Assembly: GCF_029784165.1 (NCBI RefSeq) | Contig: NC_073695.1 | Span: forward strand, 138,102,285 to 138,166,284 | DNA length: 64,000 nt | Source of the DNA: Wyeomyia smithii | Lineage: Eukaryota > Arthropoda > Insecta > Diptera > Culicidae | Reading direction: 5' to 3' | Shown here: one piece after another, positions 44,271 through 56,689 of the stretch | Position numbering within the stretch: the stretch's first letter is position 1 | How the letters are laid out: every line of letters starts with the position of its first letter | Notes under the pieces: model-generated | What the model was told of the DNA's origin: nothing | The model's database searches: none | The model's input: the letters and a program-made list of their open reading frames with translations, nothing else | Program-made: the position numbers and the translations under genes

Positions 44271-44409
44271 TCGAGGATGTTGTCATTCCGATAAAACCAA
44301 TAATTTCAAACGATATAAACAAACCGCAAGAAATCAATGAATTTGGAATGTTGAAAATTATTAAATTAAACACAAAAATAGGCGGGATGAAGTTTGCCAG
44401 GTCAGCTAG
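44271..44409 (+). mobile_element. Helitron 3' terminal region
   Basis: It ends GGCGGGATGAAGTTTGCCAGG then TCAGCTAG, the same terminus as 33777. A following T and then AAATAC make the junction. With the satellite array to its left and the 5' end type at 28, this defines one Helitron family with internal tandem repeats. Confidence 0.6.
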
Positions 44410-45465
44410 TAAATACATAAATATGCTGGTTAAAGCAAAGCTGCAAGTGATGAATACGAAGATTAGAACTCGAGAGTAAAAAATTCGGAGGGATAAAAAA
44501 AAAACAAAAAAAATACTTTCAAAACGAAAAAAACTAAACATTAAATAATTGTTTTTGCATAACAGTTGTTATCACTAATTTTGTTTGTTTTGTTGAATAC
44601 CTTTTATACATAATATAATAAAGCTTTTAAACCAATTACAACATTTTATGTATCCATACTTAAATTGCTAAATTGATAGAACATTCAAGTCTTATCTAAG
44701 CTAAAAGTTGCACAACAACCCTATACGACTATTGACAACCATTGTGCGGTTTTTCCTTTTATCTTTTCCACGAGGTAATTGAAACATTCATTTAATTGTA
44801 CACTTCGTCGCCTGATTATTGAGCTTAAGCTTGACGGCCGCATATTTCGTAGTTGCTTCCGGTGATGGATCTGAGCTAGTGACGTTACACAGGGAACCAC
44901 GTATATAGCAACTTGGGATTAGTTCACCATTTACACGTCGTGACCTGATTATTTGAATATTTCTTCTTCGTGCCTCGATAAGCTCCATCTATTATATTAT
45001 CAATACTAGTTGACCCGTAGTGGCTAGCCACTTTCAAAATGCAAGTTGGACTGTTACTTGGACTCACTACAAATACTGGTATTCATTCTAAAATGATGAA
45101 GCTTCTTCAAAAAATCTAGTTTGGAATCAAGATTCAACTATGACAATTCGACAATTCGATGCAGATGATCAACGCTAATTTAAAACTCAAATGTTAACCT
45201 TAACTGTGAGGAACATCCTTCTTTCAGTGTATCATGAAAATGCTTGGATTGATCGTTTATTTGAAGTCGAATGAATATCTTGCCTCCTATATGAAACCAC
45301 TGCACAGAACATTTTTTTCCATTATTTAACCATTTACGAAAAAAAATCTAATGATTTATCAATTTTCGTTTAAGCTGTATAATTTAAATAAGAGTTTAAT
45401 TTTTCAATTGTAAGATGTTACATTTAAAGTAGAACTTACAAAACAAACAAAAACAATTCGCTTAT
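44410..45465. other. No recognised gene
   Basis: AT-rich. A 66-codon - strand frame (44988-44788, MELIEARRRNIQIIRSRRVN) has ordinary amino-acid composition and could be a small exon, but I recognise no domain and see no confirming splice context. Confidence 0.35.
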
Positions 45466-45590
45466 AAACTCGAAAGCCCTTCTTCTGTTTATGTCGCAGA
45501 ATTGGCTGCTATTCAATACACATTGAGTGTGAAAACATGCCTGTGGATAATTACTTCATCTTCACGGACAGCCTCAGTGCTATGCCTATT
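45466..45590 (+). pseudogene. I-clade RNase H fragment
   Basis: The sequence reads SSVYVAELAAIQYTLS and, after a 1-base shift, MPVDNYFIFTDSLSAM, matching the RNase H domain of the I elements at 22.5 and 32.3 kb (VYVAELAAIQYTLG; DHYFIFTDSLS). It is about 120 bp with no flanking element sequence recognised. Confidence 0.75.
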
Positions 45591-47231
45591 TGAGGAGGAA
45601 TAACCATATAGATTCTACTCAAGCAGGCTTTTCCCTACTCCAACAGAATTTTCGGCCCCGTTATGCTTTCTCCGTCTGGGCCTTCTATTATAATTGTTGA
45701 TAAGAATAAAAAAAAACAAATGTGATTGAGAAAAACATAATTTGCAAAATAGTTGCCTACGATACTGAACTACTCCAGAAATCATTCACTCGTGCAAAAG
45801 TTTGCATCCGTACTTTATAATAGTCGTGGCAAAGCCTAGAATAACTGGGTATTGACGTCTCCTAACCATTATTGGGCAGTTCAAATCACTCTGTGATACT
45901 CCAGTATAACCTCACACATTATCAATTTCCCGCATGAGAAGCCTGTCTCCCGCGTTCCCTTGTTCCTGTTTTTAAACCTGAAATGTGTGGTGTAAGCCTT
46001 GAGTGTGTATAAGGTTTTTAACGGGAAATACACTAAGGTATTTTAAGCAAATTTCGAAATTACCGCGTTTTTTATGCGCATTTCGGATTCTACGCAGATT
46101 TTTCAAAATAGTCGTTTTTGTCGAGGCTTTTTTAATGGCATTTCATTTTAAAATCGCTTATTTAGAATGTCTTAGGATCGTTCGTTTTACATTTTTCCCT
46201 TATGTTCAGCTCAGTTCGTAGGTGAAAACAACACTGTTTTTTTTTTTTTGAAAGTATTTAGCAGAAATGGTTAAAAACCTTTGGCAAACTAATTAAGCAA
46301 ATTTGACATCACGTTTCAAAGTAATGACAAATAGTGTAAGCTTATACTGTATCTGTATTTATAAAGCAATGAAATAATATCTTATTATTTGATAACGTAT
46401 TGACTGGTGATATTTCTACATATCGGCAAATGAATTATCGCTTTAACCATACAGTTTGAACGTCGGAGTCTAGTTAAAGGATTACGTTGGAGCTCTTGTT
46501 CTAAATAACCCATCATGTACTTGACTTTTTCACAGTCGGGTACTGTCTTATGCCATCACTTAACAACCTAATTTCGATGAAGCTATATGATGTTACAGGA
46601 CTAATTGGATATGTTACTATAGATTGACGTTCATGATCAACTGATAGTGGTTTGGTTATTTTTAAATCTCTGGGACATGCTGAATATTTATGACACTACG
46701 TTCCTTTTACATCCCGAAATCATCTTCCTCTGTCTTCAGCGAAGCATTATATTTTTGGCGGTTTTTGTCGATGCAACTGGATCAAAACATTTAGCCATGT
46801 GCGAATAATAACACGTGTGCCTAAGAAAGTTAAAACTTAGTTCACTCTTATTTCCTCACGCTTCATTGGGTCCGTATCAGGCGAGAGGAGGTGTGTATAG
46901 GACTAAACGCAGTCAATGGTAACTCGTAGTTGCTACACATAAAAAAAATAACAAACTTTGGTGTACTCCAGGTTCATAGTTTACTAGAAAAGAAGACTGT
47001 TTTAGTAACTTGCGTTTGGCGTGTGCGTGACCACTGACAGCTTACGAAACTATATATATTCCGATTTAACTCCCGGAATGGCGTTAGTTTTACATACAAA
47101 CAATATACGCACGAAATCTGCAACATATTCTTTTCTGTGAAAGTATGAAATTGAGTCAACTAAATCTAAAATTGAGTAAATTCAGTTTCGTGTTTGAAAA
47201 TTTCGAGCAAACACTCACAGAAATTCAACAA
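45591..47231. other. No recognised gene or repeat
   Basis: AT-rich intergenic or intronic sequence. The longest frames are below 75 codons and have no recognisable motif. Confidence 0.4.
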
Positions 47232-47236
47232 CAATG

Positions 47237-47991
47237 CACAGTGGTACAGTAAGGCAATGTAGGCGGACATGTGTTGTTCGATGCGATTTTATGGTTTTAG
47301 AGTAAAATTTTTTTCTAAGAACTTGTTTCTAATATTTAAACTATTTTTTATGTGCAAATGAAAATTAGGGTGGTCCTGAAATCGACTAAATAGAAAAATT
47401 AACTTTTTTATTTACAGAAATAATTGTATACATTCATCGGCACAGTTGTAGATCAACTAATTTTAAGCAACTTTCGGTATTTCTTCACAATATTTATACA
47501 ATATTTGTTCTTTCAAATGATACCAAAAAATATTCTTTATGTTTGCCCTAAACGGAGAGATCAATATATCAAAAGGGCCTATTGTTAAAATAGAAATAGT
47601 GAAAACTCTTCATCTGTACAATATATCGACAATGTTTTTTCGTCAAAATTGGCGTATTTCTGATTGAAGTTACCGAAGAAAACTTTGTTTTTAAATTTGA
47701 GTTGAAAAATAGATCGAAAAGACTGTTTTTGGAAACCAAAATTAATGTCTACAAAAAAATTAGTTGGTCTACAAGTTTGCCAAAGAATGTTTACAATTAT
47801 TTATGCAAATAAAAACAAGTTAGTTTGTTTTTATTTCGTTGATTTTAGGACCACCCTAATTTTCATTCGCACATAAATAGAGAGGAGTTGTATAAGAAAC
47901 AACTTTTTACAAAAACTATGGCTTTAAACCGCAAACCAAAATCGCAACGAAAAGCTCATGTCCACCTAAATTGCCTCACTGTACCACTGTG
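47237..47991. mobile_element. Transib-like transposon with long inverted repeats (755 bp)
   Basis: It begins CACAGTGGTACAGTAAGGCA and ends with the near-complement ending CCACTGTG. It is flanked by 5-bp duplications CAATG (47232-47236 and 47992-47996). The inverted repeats extend with gaps for about 160 bp; ATTAGGGTGGTCCT (47367-47380) pairs with AGGACCACCCTAAT near 47850. No transposase is visible. The terminal octamer matches the element at 9045 although the interiors differ, so they are two families sharing one transposase-type terminus. Confidence 0.75.
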
Positions 47992-48099
47992 CAATGAGTT
48001 TAGTTTTCACCACAAGAGGGGGTGTCCCTGTCTGTCTTCACGGAAATATATGGGAAATTCGAGGGTGAACTATATTGTTATTTTAAGATATTTGCAACC

Positions 48100-49870
48100 A
48101 GTGTTATAAACAAATGAAATGGGTATTAATACAGCAACTAAACCTTTAATTTGAAACTAAGAATGTTGAAATCAGTCCAGGCATCTTTAGCAAAAAGAGT
48201 GAATTTAAAAAGTTTTCTGAACACGTTTCTTTTCATAACCTTTGAACTTCACGTTCAACCATCATAAAATTCGTTAGTTGGTGGTTTTGAAGGAAGCCCG
48301 TTCATTTGATACCTATTTTGTTCAAATCGGTTGTGTAGTTTCTGAGATAATGGAGTTTCATAACTTTTATATTTTAATACATAACAGACAACGTTACAGT
48401 CCGATTATAATAAAATTCAATAGAGTCTAATCAGGTAACTATCAGGTAACTTTTTATTGCAACTTATTTCGTGAAAATTGGTCCATCCATCTCTGAGAAA
48501 AGTGGGTGAGTTCAAGCAGTTTTAGAAGTATGTTTCTCTTTATATGATTTCACATTGTTATACATAACGGACATAGTCCAATAACAGTAAAATTCAATAG
48601 GGTCTTATAGGTTTCTTTGCATAACTTTTGAACTACATGTCCAATCAATATAAAACTGTTTTACAAATGATTCAAAAAACAAGCCCGTTCTGTTAATACC
48701 TATTTTGTTCAAATCGGTTGTGTAGTTTCTGAGATAATAAAGTTTTGTGATATTCACATAAAATTTAATAGGGTCTTATGAGGCAACTAGACCTTTCATT
48801 TGCAATTAGTTTCATGAAAATCGGTCCAGCCATCTCCGAGAAAATCAAGTGAGATTGGGAAACCGTTACACACATACACACACATGCTTGTCATTCTCCT
48901 CTGGATGTGGAAAGGGCGGAGAAAAAATTTACCGCGTACTTCCCTTTCAGTATGTGCCTGTGTGTAGCAAATGCTTTCACCACACTGCTTCTTTCTCCAC
49001 TCCAAAGTGTCTCACCCAACTTACAGAGAGACAAACGTAATTCCAGCTCATTCCACATCTGATAGAAACAAGAGGGGCGAATCACTCTATAGAGAAAACG
49101 CAGAAGTACACCGCAGAGTCCACTGGCGAGTAGTCTGGAAAGTGAAAAAAAAACCTACCGGGCAAAAGTGTAGTCCTCGTGTAGCTACACCGCGAAAACA
49201 AATTCGACCAGAGTAAACTCGACCGGCACGAGCAACGCAGTCTATTTTTTTTCTCCCAATCTCTTTTCCTCTTCTGCCACGCTCAACAAACAAACTGTAA
49301 AACGCACCGCAGATAGCTCTGCTGTGTAATTATTGTGCATGATGTCCATACGTGTGAAAAAGTACAACATAGTTCATTGTCTCGCAAGAGAGAAATTTCA
49401 GATTTCATCGCGGTGCTTTCAGGAAGCTCACCAGATAAAAATCGTCTGTCGTTCTCTTCTAGCAAGTGCGTTGATTTGTTCTTTAGTGTGAGAGCAGTTG
49501 TTTTCGCAGTGCAAGATGTTCTCCTGCACTCTAGAGGTTTTCTGAGGAGAAAAGACAAGCATGCACACACACATACACACACACATACAGAAAATGTTCA
49601 GCTCGTCGAACTAAGTCGATTGATATACGAGATTTGACCCTTAGGAGCACTTTTACACCTTTGGTTTTTTTCAGTGATTGCTAAACGTTGCTAGGAGAAA
49701 GGCAAAAACGCTGGCATTAAAATATGAAACTCTTCTATCTAAAACATAAATTAATCCACCTAGCGGTCAGACCCAGCCTTTCTCATTCAAACTTTTATTT
49801 GTAAAAATAGATTTACATGAACGCTTCAATCCAATAAATGTACATTCACTCTTTAGGTTCTAAAATTATT
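48100..49870. repeat. F1 interspersed repeat copy, interrupted
   Basis: F1 motifs (TTCAAATCGGTTGTGTAGTT at about 48322 and 48709, CAGCCATCTC, GGGTCTTATG) repeat with roughly 390-bp spacing. A CA tract is split by a 681-bp inverted-repeat element (48883-49563). F1 then resumes with the CA tract, a mutated palindrome (TTCAGCTCGTCGAACT near 49598), the GGAGAAAGGCAAAAA end and the CCACCTAGCGGTCAGACC block. Confidence 0.75.
48883..49563. mobile_element. Inverted-repeat transposon in F1 CA tract (681 bp)
   Basis: The ends are CATGCTTGTC and GACAAGCATG, a perfect 10-bp inverted repeat. An imperfect match extends it (ATTCTCCTCTGG versus TTTCTCCTCAGA). It lies inside the CA-rich part of F1, so a short duplication such as CACA cannot be told from the tract itself. 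There is no open frame of note. Superfamily not assigned. Confidence 0.6.
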
Positions 49871-51895
49871 GATTGTTGGAACTTTTGTTACACCTTTTTC
49901 GGTCTCCGAAAGCAAACGCGTTTTTCATCTGTTGCGTAGGCTTCAAGCTATAAATTTTATTTAGCTTTAATTATTTTAATTCAGTGTTACAAAGCTCGCA
50001 CTCTTTTAACCTGTACTTTTCACACGCGAGCATTCGTGTGTACTACCACACATGCATGGGTATCCTCGTGCTGATTCCTACCACACATCTTTGCCCGCAC
50101 GGCAGCGTTGCTTCGAGAACGTGTGGTAGCCAGTCAGCCATCGTTTGCACTCGCATACTCGTACTCGCAGATGGTACTTTATTCGCTCACGGTCATGCCA
50201 TGGTAAAACAGAGACGATGTATTGACGAGAGTGCGAGTTGGATTTTATGCACATGAGGCGCTAGGTGCTACGTGAACGAATAATGCGATCGTGTTTTGCT
50301 TCCCACTTACACACTATTCGTATCCATCATTGAGTTGATGGCATGATATATTATTTCTTTACGGGATACGCTATCAGATACGATACATTTAAGTAAAAAT
50401 TCCTCCAGTTTGAATTTAGGCGATTAAAACATTGTTTTTAGCTCTGTAACATTTTATCTTTTTTTGACCGACACTGAATGACATGTTGAGCCCGGTTTGC
50501 TACGAAGTAGACATTTCATAATTTATTCTAAGCAAATAATAAAACGAAAAAAATGTTTTGGTGCCTTTCCTTATTTTTTTATAACCGCACTAATTTTTAT
50601 TAGTCGAATATCTACAGGGTGAAGTGTGTCAGTTGATAGGCAATTGTGTGTTGATATCTATATTATTTAGGTTTAGCAATTAAATTGAATGTTCAATATT
50701 GTTACCGAATATTATCAAAGCACGGTGCCCCGCTGGACCATTATTAAAAAAAAATTTGTCCATCAAATCCAAGTATGAGGGTCAATTCTTCAGGTCATTT
50801 TACACCTCTGGTTAAAATTTAAGAAAAATCTATCGACCAGATCTCGAGAAATCTCAATTTTAGGGTGTTAGTTAATGAATTTCAAAATAATCCATACTCG
50901 ATTCATGCAATACCACCGAAATTCATCCAAAAACTTGCCCAAATCGTTTTATGTCAAAATATACTTGTTGGTGTTGCTACAATTAAAACTGACTTAACTG
51001 CCGGAAGGCCGCTCACAAGGGCGTAAAATATTGTTGCAAATAAGATAATATAATAACCATTAATGGGAAATTTATCCAACTCAATTATCTGTCTTAGTTA
51101 TTTTTCATCACCATCTGAAAAAAGTCAATTTTTTTACCGCAAACGTTAAGACGATGCCGATCTTTCAATGTTTGGGCTTGCGGCATTCGCCTTTTCGGCT
51201 AAATTGATAGGTAACTTTAACGTCAGAAACAAACGTTGAAAGTTCTTTTTTAAAAATGTTAAATTCAGAAGCAATAGTTAGTCTCCTATTTTAAGCAAAT
51301 TTCATTTTGAATGGTTTGATTTTCGAACATTTCAATTTCGCCGGCTTCTTGCTCAGGCAGAATGTCAAATAAACTCTCACTGCATAAACTAATGTCAGTA
51401 AGAGATGCCTCTCTTTTCCTCCCCGTAGCGATGCGTGGTTTCTTTTTTCGCCCTGCTTTTTCAGGTGATACGAAAAAAGTTGAAAAATAATAAAAATTTG
51501 CAAATAGGTAGTCTTGAGAAAGACTGATGTAAATTAACATTCAGGTAATCTTTAAAAGACACACTGTCAAAACACAAACTTTGAAGCCACAGGCAGTCAA
51601 AGACCAGTCCACAAGCAACCGAAAATATGTCTGACCTGTCGGGCAGCTCAAGACGCACTGTGATATTGAAAACACCCTTCAAGCTTAAACCACCATTGAA
51701 ATATAGAAAATTCAATATAACATGAATATACATCGTATTTGCGAACCCACGTATACAGAATAGCAAAGTGATCATGTTTAATGTTTAGAGGTGTTCATGT
51801 TTGGCGTTTAGGAGTTTACAATGAACAAATTTGTTGTTGATACCACCTCCTTCCCGCTCTTTTCCTTTCCACACTTATGAGATAGACGTAATTTA
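49871..51895. other. No recognised gene
   Basis: Mixed AT-rich sequence; 50020-50290 is richer in CACAC and GC. Frames of up to about 105 codons (51775-51461, -) have no recognisable motif. It may be host intergenic or intronic DNA. Confidence 0.4.
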
Positions 51896-53861
51896 AAGTT
51901 ATTGAAACATATACGCTACAATACGACCTGTGTGCGTGCCTGCCAAACGAACAAAAACCCTATCAATCGGATCCGGTTTACTTCTGCCAGTAGATCATAT
52001 AAGACGCTGAACAGAAGTCTTCACACAACGTTTGTGCGCAAAACAGAACACAGCCTACGCTTAAATCCGAAAAGCTTCTTGAGATTCGTTAATTCTAAGC
52101 GTAGGGAGGAAGGTTCACCATCCAACATGTTTTTACTATACTGTGGAGCTACGAGTAGCAGGAAATGTGACTTGTTTGCCGAGCACTTCGCTAGCGTTTT
52201 AAACAGGGAGTGCGCTTCACCTAACGATATTGCTGCAGTTGTTACTCATGTACCGAGCGACGTGTTCAACGCTGAAATCTTAACGATTACTAACGAAGAA
52301 GCTGCAACAGCCATCTGCAATCTGAACCAGTCTTTCTCCCCTGGACCTGCTGGCATTCCTGCCGTTCTGCTGAAAAAATGTATTAGAAACTTCGAATCCC
52401 ACTAAATGCGATTTTTAATCTTTCCTTGCTAAGACATCGATTTCCCAGCAGTTGGAAAGAATCAGTAATGTTTCCGGTATTCAAGAAAGGTGATATGCGG
52501 AACTTTGAAAATTATCGTGGGATCTCATGTTTGTGTGCCTGCTCCAAAGTTTTCGAAGCCATTATCCATCATCATCTCATTTTTAACGTGAAAAATTATA
52601 TTTTTACTGCGCAACACGGGTTTTACCCCGGTAGATCTGTTTCAACCAATTTACTGGAGTTCACCTCTTCCGCCTCCGCGGTATGGACCGGAGCCTTCAG
52701 ATCGATGCTGTTTACACGGACCTAACCGCTTTTGATCGTGTGGACCATGGGCTACTTTGTGCCAAACTCGACAAGCTCAGAGTTGCTACTGGAATGGCGG
52801 AATGGCTAGATTTCTACCTAGGAAATCGTAAGACCACTGTCAAGCTGGGTAAGTCGCAGTCGACTTGGTTCAGTAACAGTTTCGGTATTCCGCAGGGTGC
52901 ATACTTGGACCGCTACTCTTTTCGCTGTTCATCAATGATGTTACAAAAGTTCTACCACTTGGCACACGAGTACGCGGATTATACTAAAATTTTCAAACTC
53001 ATCGAATGTCTTTAAGATTGCCATAGGCTTCAATCGCTGATTGACTTGTTTAGTGACTGGTGCCATCGTAATTACATGTTGATAAGCATTCCTAAGTGTA
53101 CTGTGATTAGTTTCCAGTGCAAAAAGCAACCTTTGTTGTTTAACTATCGCATTGCTGGCACAAGTTTACAACGCAGCGACACTGTCTCCGATTTGGGTGT
53201 TTTGTTGGACTCTCAATTAACATTTAGGCAACATTTCTCGTTGATAATGTCCAAAGCTAATCGCTGGCTTGGTCTAATATTTAAAATTGGCCAAGAGTTT
53301 ACTGACTTCGGTACCTTGTGGACCCTTTACTGTGCGTTCAATTTTGGAAACTGCGTGCGTTGTATGGGACCATGGAGAGATCCTGATCATCTACCACCTT
53401 ACGAAAACCTTTGCTTGTTGGTTGGAGTTGCCAAAACGACACACACAACATTTTCACAGGCCGATATGATTGTCCAGTTATCCTGACTTTGCTGCAGCTG
53501 TATTGTCCTCTTCGTCCTCGAAAAAACCAGAATCTACTGCAAACGAATGCACACCTTACGAATTACGGCCTTCATGAACCTGTTCGCCGAATGGCTCTGC
53601 TCTTCAATCAACTCAACGATAGTTTTATTTTTTAGTAATTTATTGTACATTATGAATTTTACAAATTGTTTGTTTCTATGTTATTTTACGCTTGTACTAT
53701 GCTATGTTTTGTTTTCAAAAGATGCTGGGTTTTTATGCCAGCTTGAAAGTTGCCTCCACGGCCTTTCAAGGTGGCTTTTCCCAGCCATTTTCTTTTATAT
53801 TTAAATTTATTCATAAAGACTTTAGTCGCATGAATTATTAAATAAATAATAATAATAATAC
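51896..53861 (+). mobile_element. Loner-like non-LTR retrotransposon, 5'-truncated
   Basis: ORF2 from upstream of the RT to the C-terminus is followed by a 3' UTR (53636-53840) and a TAA-type tail (53841-53861). The start is uncertain: coding is recognisable from about 51902. A piece appears deleted near 53370-53430, where the RT thumb jumps to the C-terminal segment. A related fragment lies at 60098-60260. Confidence 0.75.
51902..53635 (+). pseudogene. Loner-like ORF2 remnant with altered RT active site
   Basis: Successive frames are 51902-52405, 52426-52725, 52683-53015, 53046-53486 and 53547-53635. They read SFSPGPAGIPAVLLKKC, FPSSWKESVMFPVFKKGD, NYRGISCLCACSKVFEAI, YTDLTAFDRVDHGLL, FGIPQGAYLDRYSF and EYADYTKIFKLIE. 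The catalytic YADD reads YADY, so the second Asp is lost. DLTAF shows a missing residue in the first motif compared with the DLKAAFDRVDHG of the fragment at 60.2 kb. Multiple shifts and one deletion make it inactive. Confidence 0.8.
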
Positions 53862-53914
53862 GACTTGTGTTAACCGAATTAAATGAAAATCGGTTAAGCC
53901 AGTCTCTCTCTCTA

Positions 53915-54760
53915 TGTGTACGGCCGACGCCTGCTGAAGGGTACAGCGAAGTTGTTTATAAATAGTTCAAGTGGATTAAACTGTTTGGCGTCGCTGAAAG
54001 AGGCCTTAGAAAAAGAGTTTGGCACTAAAGCATCGAGTGCAGAAATCTACGAGCTGCTGCGCGGTAGGAAGAAGAAGCACGACAAATCATTGTTGCAGTA
54101 CATCTACCATAAGCAAAATATTATCAAACGAGGCCATATCGAAGAAGATGCCATCTGTAAATATGTCGCGAACGGTGTGAATGACGTCCCGATAAACAAA
54201 GTTTGCTTGTATGGTGCGAAAACCATTGATGATTTAAAAGACCGCGTACTGCATTACAAACTGTGTGACAAAGAACACAAACACAAGTGACCGTGGACGC
54301 GAGAAGAAGAAATCAAAATTTAGTGCGAAAAATTCCACCCATGCAACTAGTGAAAATTTGCGATTTTATAATTGTGGTAAGCGGGGCCACTATGCGAATG
54401 ACTGTGAAGCAAAATCGCGCGGGCCAAAGTGCTTCAGTTGTAGTGAGGACGGACATGTAGCTAAAAACTGTGAGCGTGATAAAAAGAGAGTCTTCTGCGC
54501 ACACGTCTTTGACACGGGGAGTCGATATAATGTACTGTGTGAGAGTGTGCACGTGAAAATGGGTAAGCCCCTGCTGCATCGTACGATAATGTGCTTCACT
54601 GGATTCGGTGCGGCAAAAACACCAGCGCGTGGTACGGTTGAGCTAGATGTGTGTGTGGGAGCCGAAATGTTTCCAACTTTGACGTTCTACGTCGTCCCGC
54701 CGAATAGTATGCGTTAAGATGCGATTCTCGGCATGGACGCACTCAAGTACACTCAACACG
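53915..54760 (+). pseudogene. gag: Ty3/gypsy-type gag and protease fragment
   Basis: The frame 53916-54290 resembles a retrotransposon gag capsid-like region (LKEALEKEFGTKASSAEIYE, YIYHKQNIIKRG). After a frame break, 54265-54717 has two CCHC zinc knuckles (FYNCGKRGHYANDC and CFSCSEDGHVAKNC) and then an aspartic protease with HVFDTGSRYNVL (DTG active site). The next codons after a break read ILGMDAL, as expected of a retropepsin. No reverse transcriptase or LTR follows, so it is a truncated piece. Confidence 0.8.
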
Positions 54761-55985
54761 CAAATGTTCAAGTCTTACGCAGCCGGTGTGTCCTTGCAGT
54801 TCACACATTTTCTGCGTTATTAACGCACAAAAAATGTGTGGAAAGTATAACGCATCAGCTGCACGAGGAATACATAGACATGATTCAAATCCAAATGTTT
54901 ATCATTACTACACGGCAAGGCAAATCGTCCTGCGCCGTTATTCACGTCCACTACAACCAGAGCTTCAGGCCTCTGCCATGCTGTATGCCAATGCGAGCGA
55001 TCGGGCGGGGTTCTTGCTGTAGGTAAATAAACAGCCGTAAGTAGAGCGTCTGGCAGAGGCCTCACACTACTGAGCAAAGCGACGCACTTGCTTGAAGAAA
55101 TATTTCTCCAGAGAGATAGCAAACTGGTATGATATTTTTCACACGAAAGGATAATACGCTCAAACACAACAGAGATCACTGCAGAACGTGCTTTGTGAGA
55201 GAAACATATACCCAGGTAGGAAAGTAGACAACGGTGTTTACTATGCATCTCGAAACTAAAAAAATTATCCAGCCGTACGTCACGCATGTTTGCTCTTCGA
55301 ATTATATCGTATTGATCTCAGCAGTGTATTCCGCGTGGCGTTCTGCTATGCATTGTCTCTAGAGTGATTCACCACTCTTCTCCCGCTCAGCTGTTGTGTA
55401 AGCAGGGTTGCCCCATTTATACCTGTATTTTTTTTTTGACAAAATCTGTTTCTCTGTATCTCGGGCCTATAAATCTGTATCCAGCAAACTAAGAATGTTG
55501 GATGGAAAAATTCTTACTTGCAGAATATTTGTAAACATATTAGTGTTTGTTTTGCCATTGCTTTATCTTTATTTTTTGGTCCTAAACATTCAATAAGTAA
55601 GGCGATAATTGAATGTATTAACTGATGATTATTCATTTTTCTCTACGTGATGGTTATACATGTTCTTGCTTAATTTATCTGCATCGATACCAACATAAAC
55701 AGTAAACCGATAAATCTACAGAATTAACCGCTACAGGCGACAAACAGTTAAACAGTAACATCATGGTCAAATGCAAGATTTAACATATCCATATCCACAT
55801 ATCTTATTATTATTGCTTCAATGTTGTTTTTGAATGATCTGGTTTTTGGAAATGAATCGATCAGGTGATATTTCAATAAACTTAAAAGTACCTCAATTAT
55901 CAGCAAGCAATGCTGTTTACACTGTATCAACTAGAGCAGGCTCCTGAAAAACGTTACCAATACCACTACAAATCATTATGACGAT
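54761..55985. other. Unassigned sequence with short inverted repeats
   Basis: A 12-bp perfect inverted repeat (AGGCCTCTGCCA at about 54967, TGGCAGAGGCCT at about 55050) with about 70 bp between is the only structure seen. From 55404, CAGGGTTGCCCCAT resembles a hAT-like terminus, but no partner with matching duplications was found. No coding. Confidence 0.4.
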
Positions 55986-55987
55986 AC

Positions 55988-56687
55988 CAACACCGATGAA
56001 TTTTTTTTTTTATTACTTTATTAGGGTGGCTTTCAGCCACAGGCTGGTTCGCCACCATCCGATGAAATCGTTCTAAGCGAAGTGGTTCGGAGCTGTCAAA
56101 TACATTCAAAATACGCTAGAGCATCAAATGCGTTATGCCCAACGCACATGCGTTGTACTGGTTCCAAGATAGATCATTATTTTTTAAGGGGGAATTTGTT
56201 AGTAGCTTAAGTAGTTTTGATAAATATTAGTAAATAATGAGTATGTGTGTCCAATCACAAATGGTGACTTCTCCACACTGTTAGAAATTTGTAGTTTCAA
56301 TTATTAGGATTTGTTTGCTTTCGCAATTAGGACTTATCATTCGTAGGGATTTAAACCGACTTGTCAAAAAAGGGGAAGTAAACTTATAACTAACTTAATT
56401 GCTGACTTATGGGTTATGAAGAAAGCTTATCGTAGCAATTAAGGATTGCAACGATTTTTGTCGAAAATTGTAAATAATTTTATTCGACATAGCTTCTAAT
56501 GTTTCAACATCAGTAAGTCTATGTAATTCGAGTGTACCAAACCAAGGAGGACGCTTCAAAATCATTTTCAGAATTTCATTCTGAATCCTTTGGAGCGTTT
56601 TCTTCCTTGTTGAACAGCAACTTGACCAGATCGGTACAGCATAAAACATTACTGGTCTAAAAATTTGTTTGTAAATCAAAAGTTTAT
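55988..56687 (-). mobile_element. Jockey-clade element 3' end
   Basis: A T run on the + strand (55990-56001) is the poly-A tail of a - strand element. Its 3' UTR runs to about 56406, and the ORF2 C-terminus (56679-56407) reads IFRPVMFYAVPIWSSCCSTR, TLQRIQNEILKMILKRPPW and RLTDVETLEAM. This pattern ends the ORF2 of Jockey-type elements. It is 5'-truncated at about 56687. Confidence 0.75.
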
Positions 56688-56689
56688 TT

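Noticed and set aside
44095..44541. 148-codon Phe-rich - strand protein
   Set aside because: It overlaps the satellite and Helitron terminus, and its composition reflects A-rich + strand DNA.
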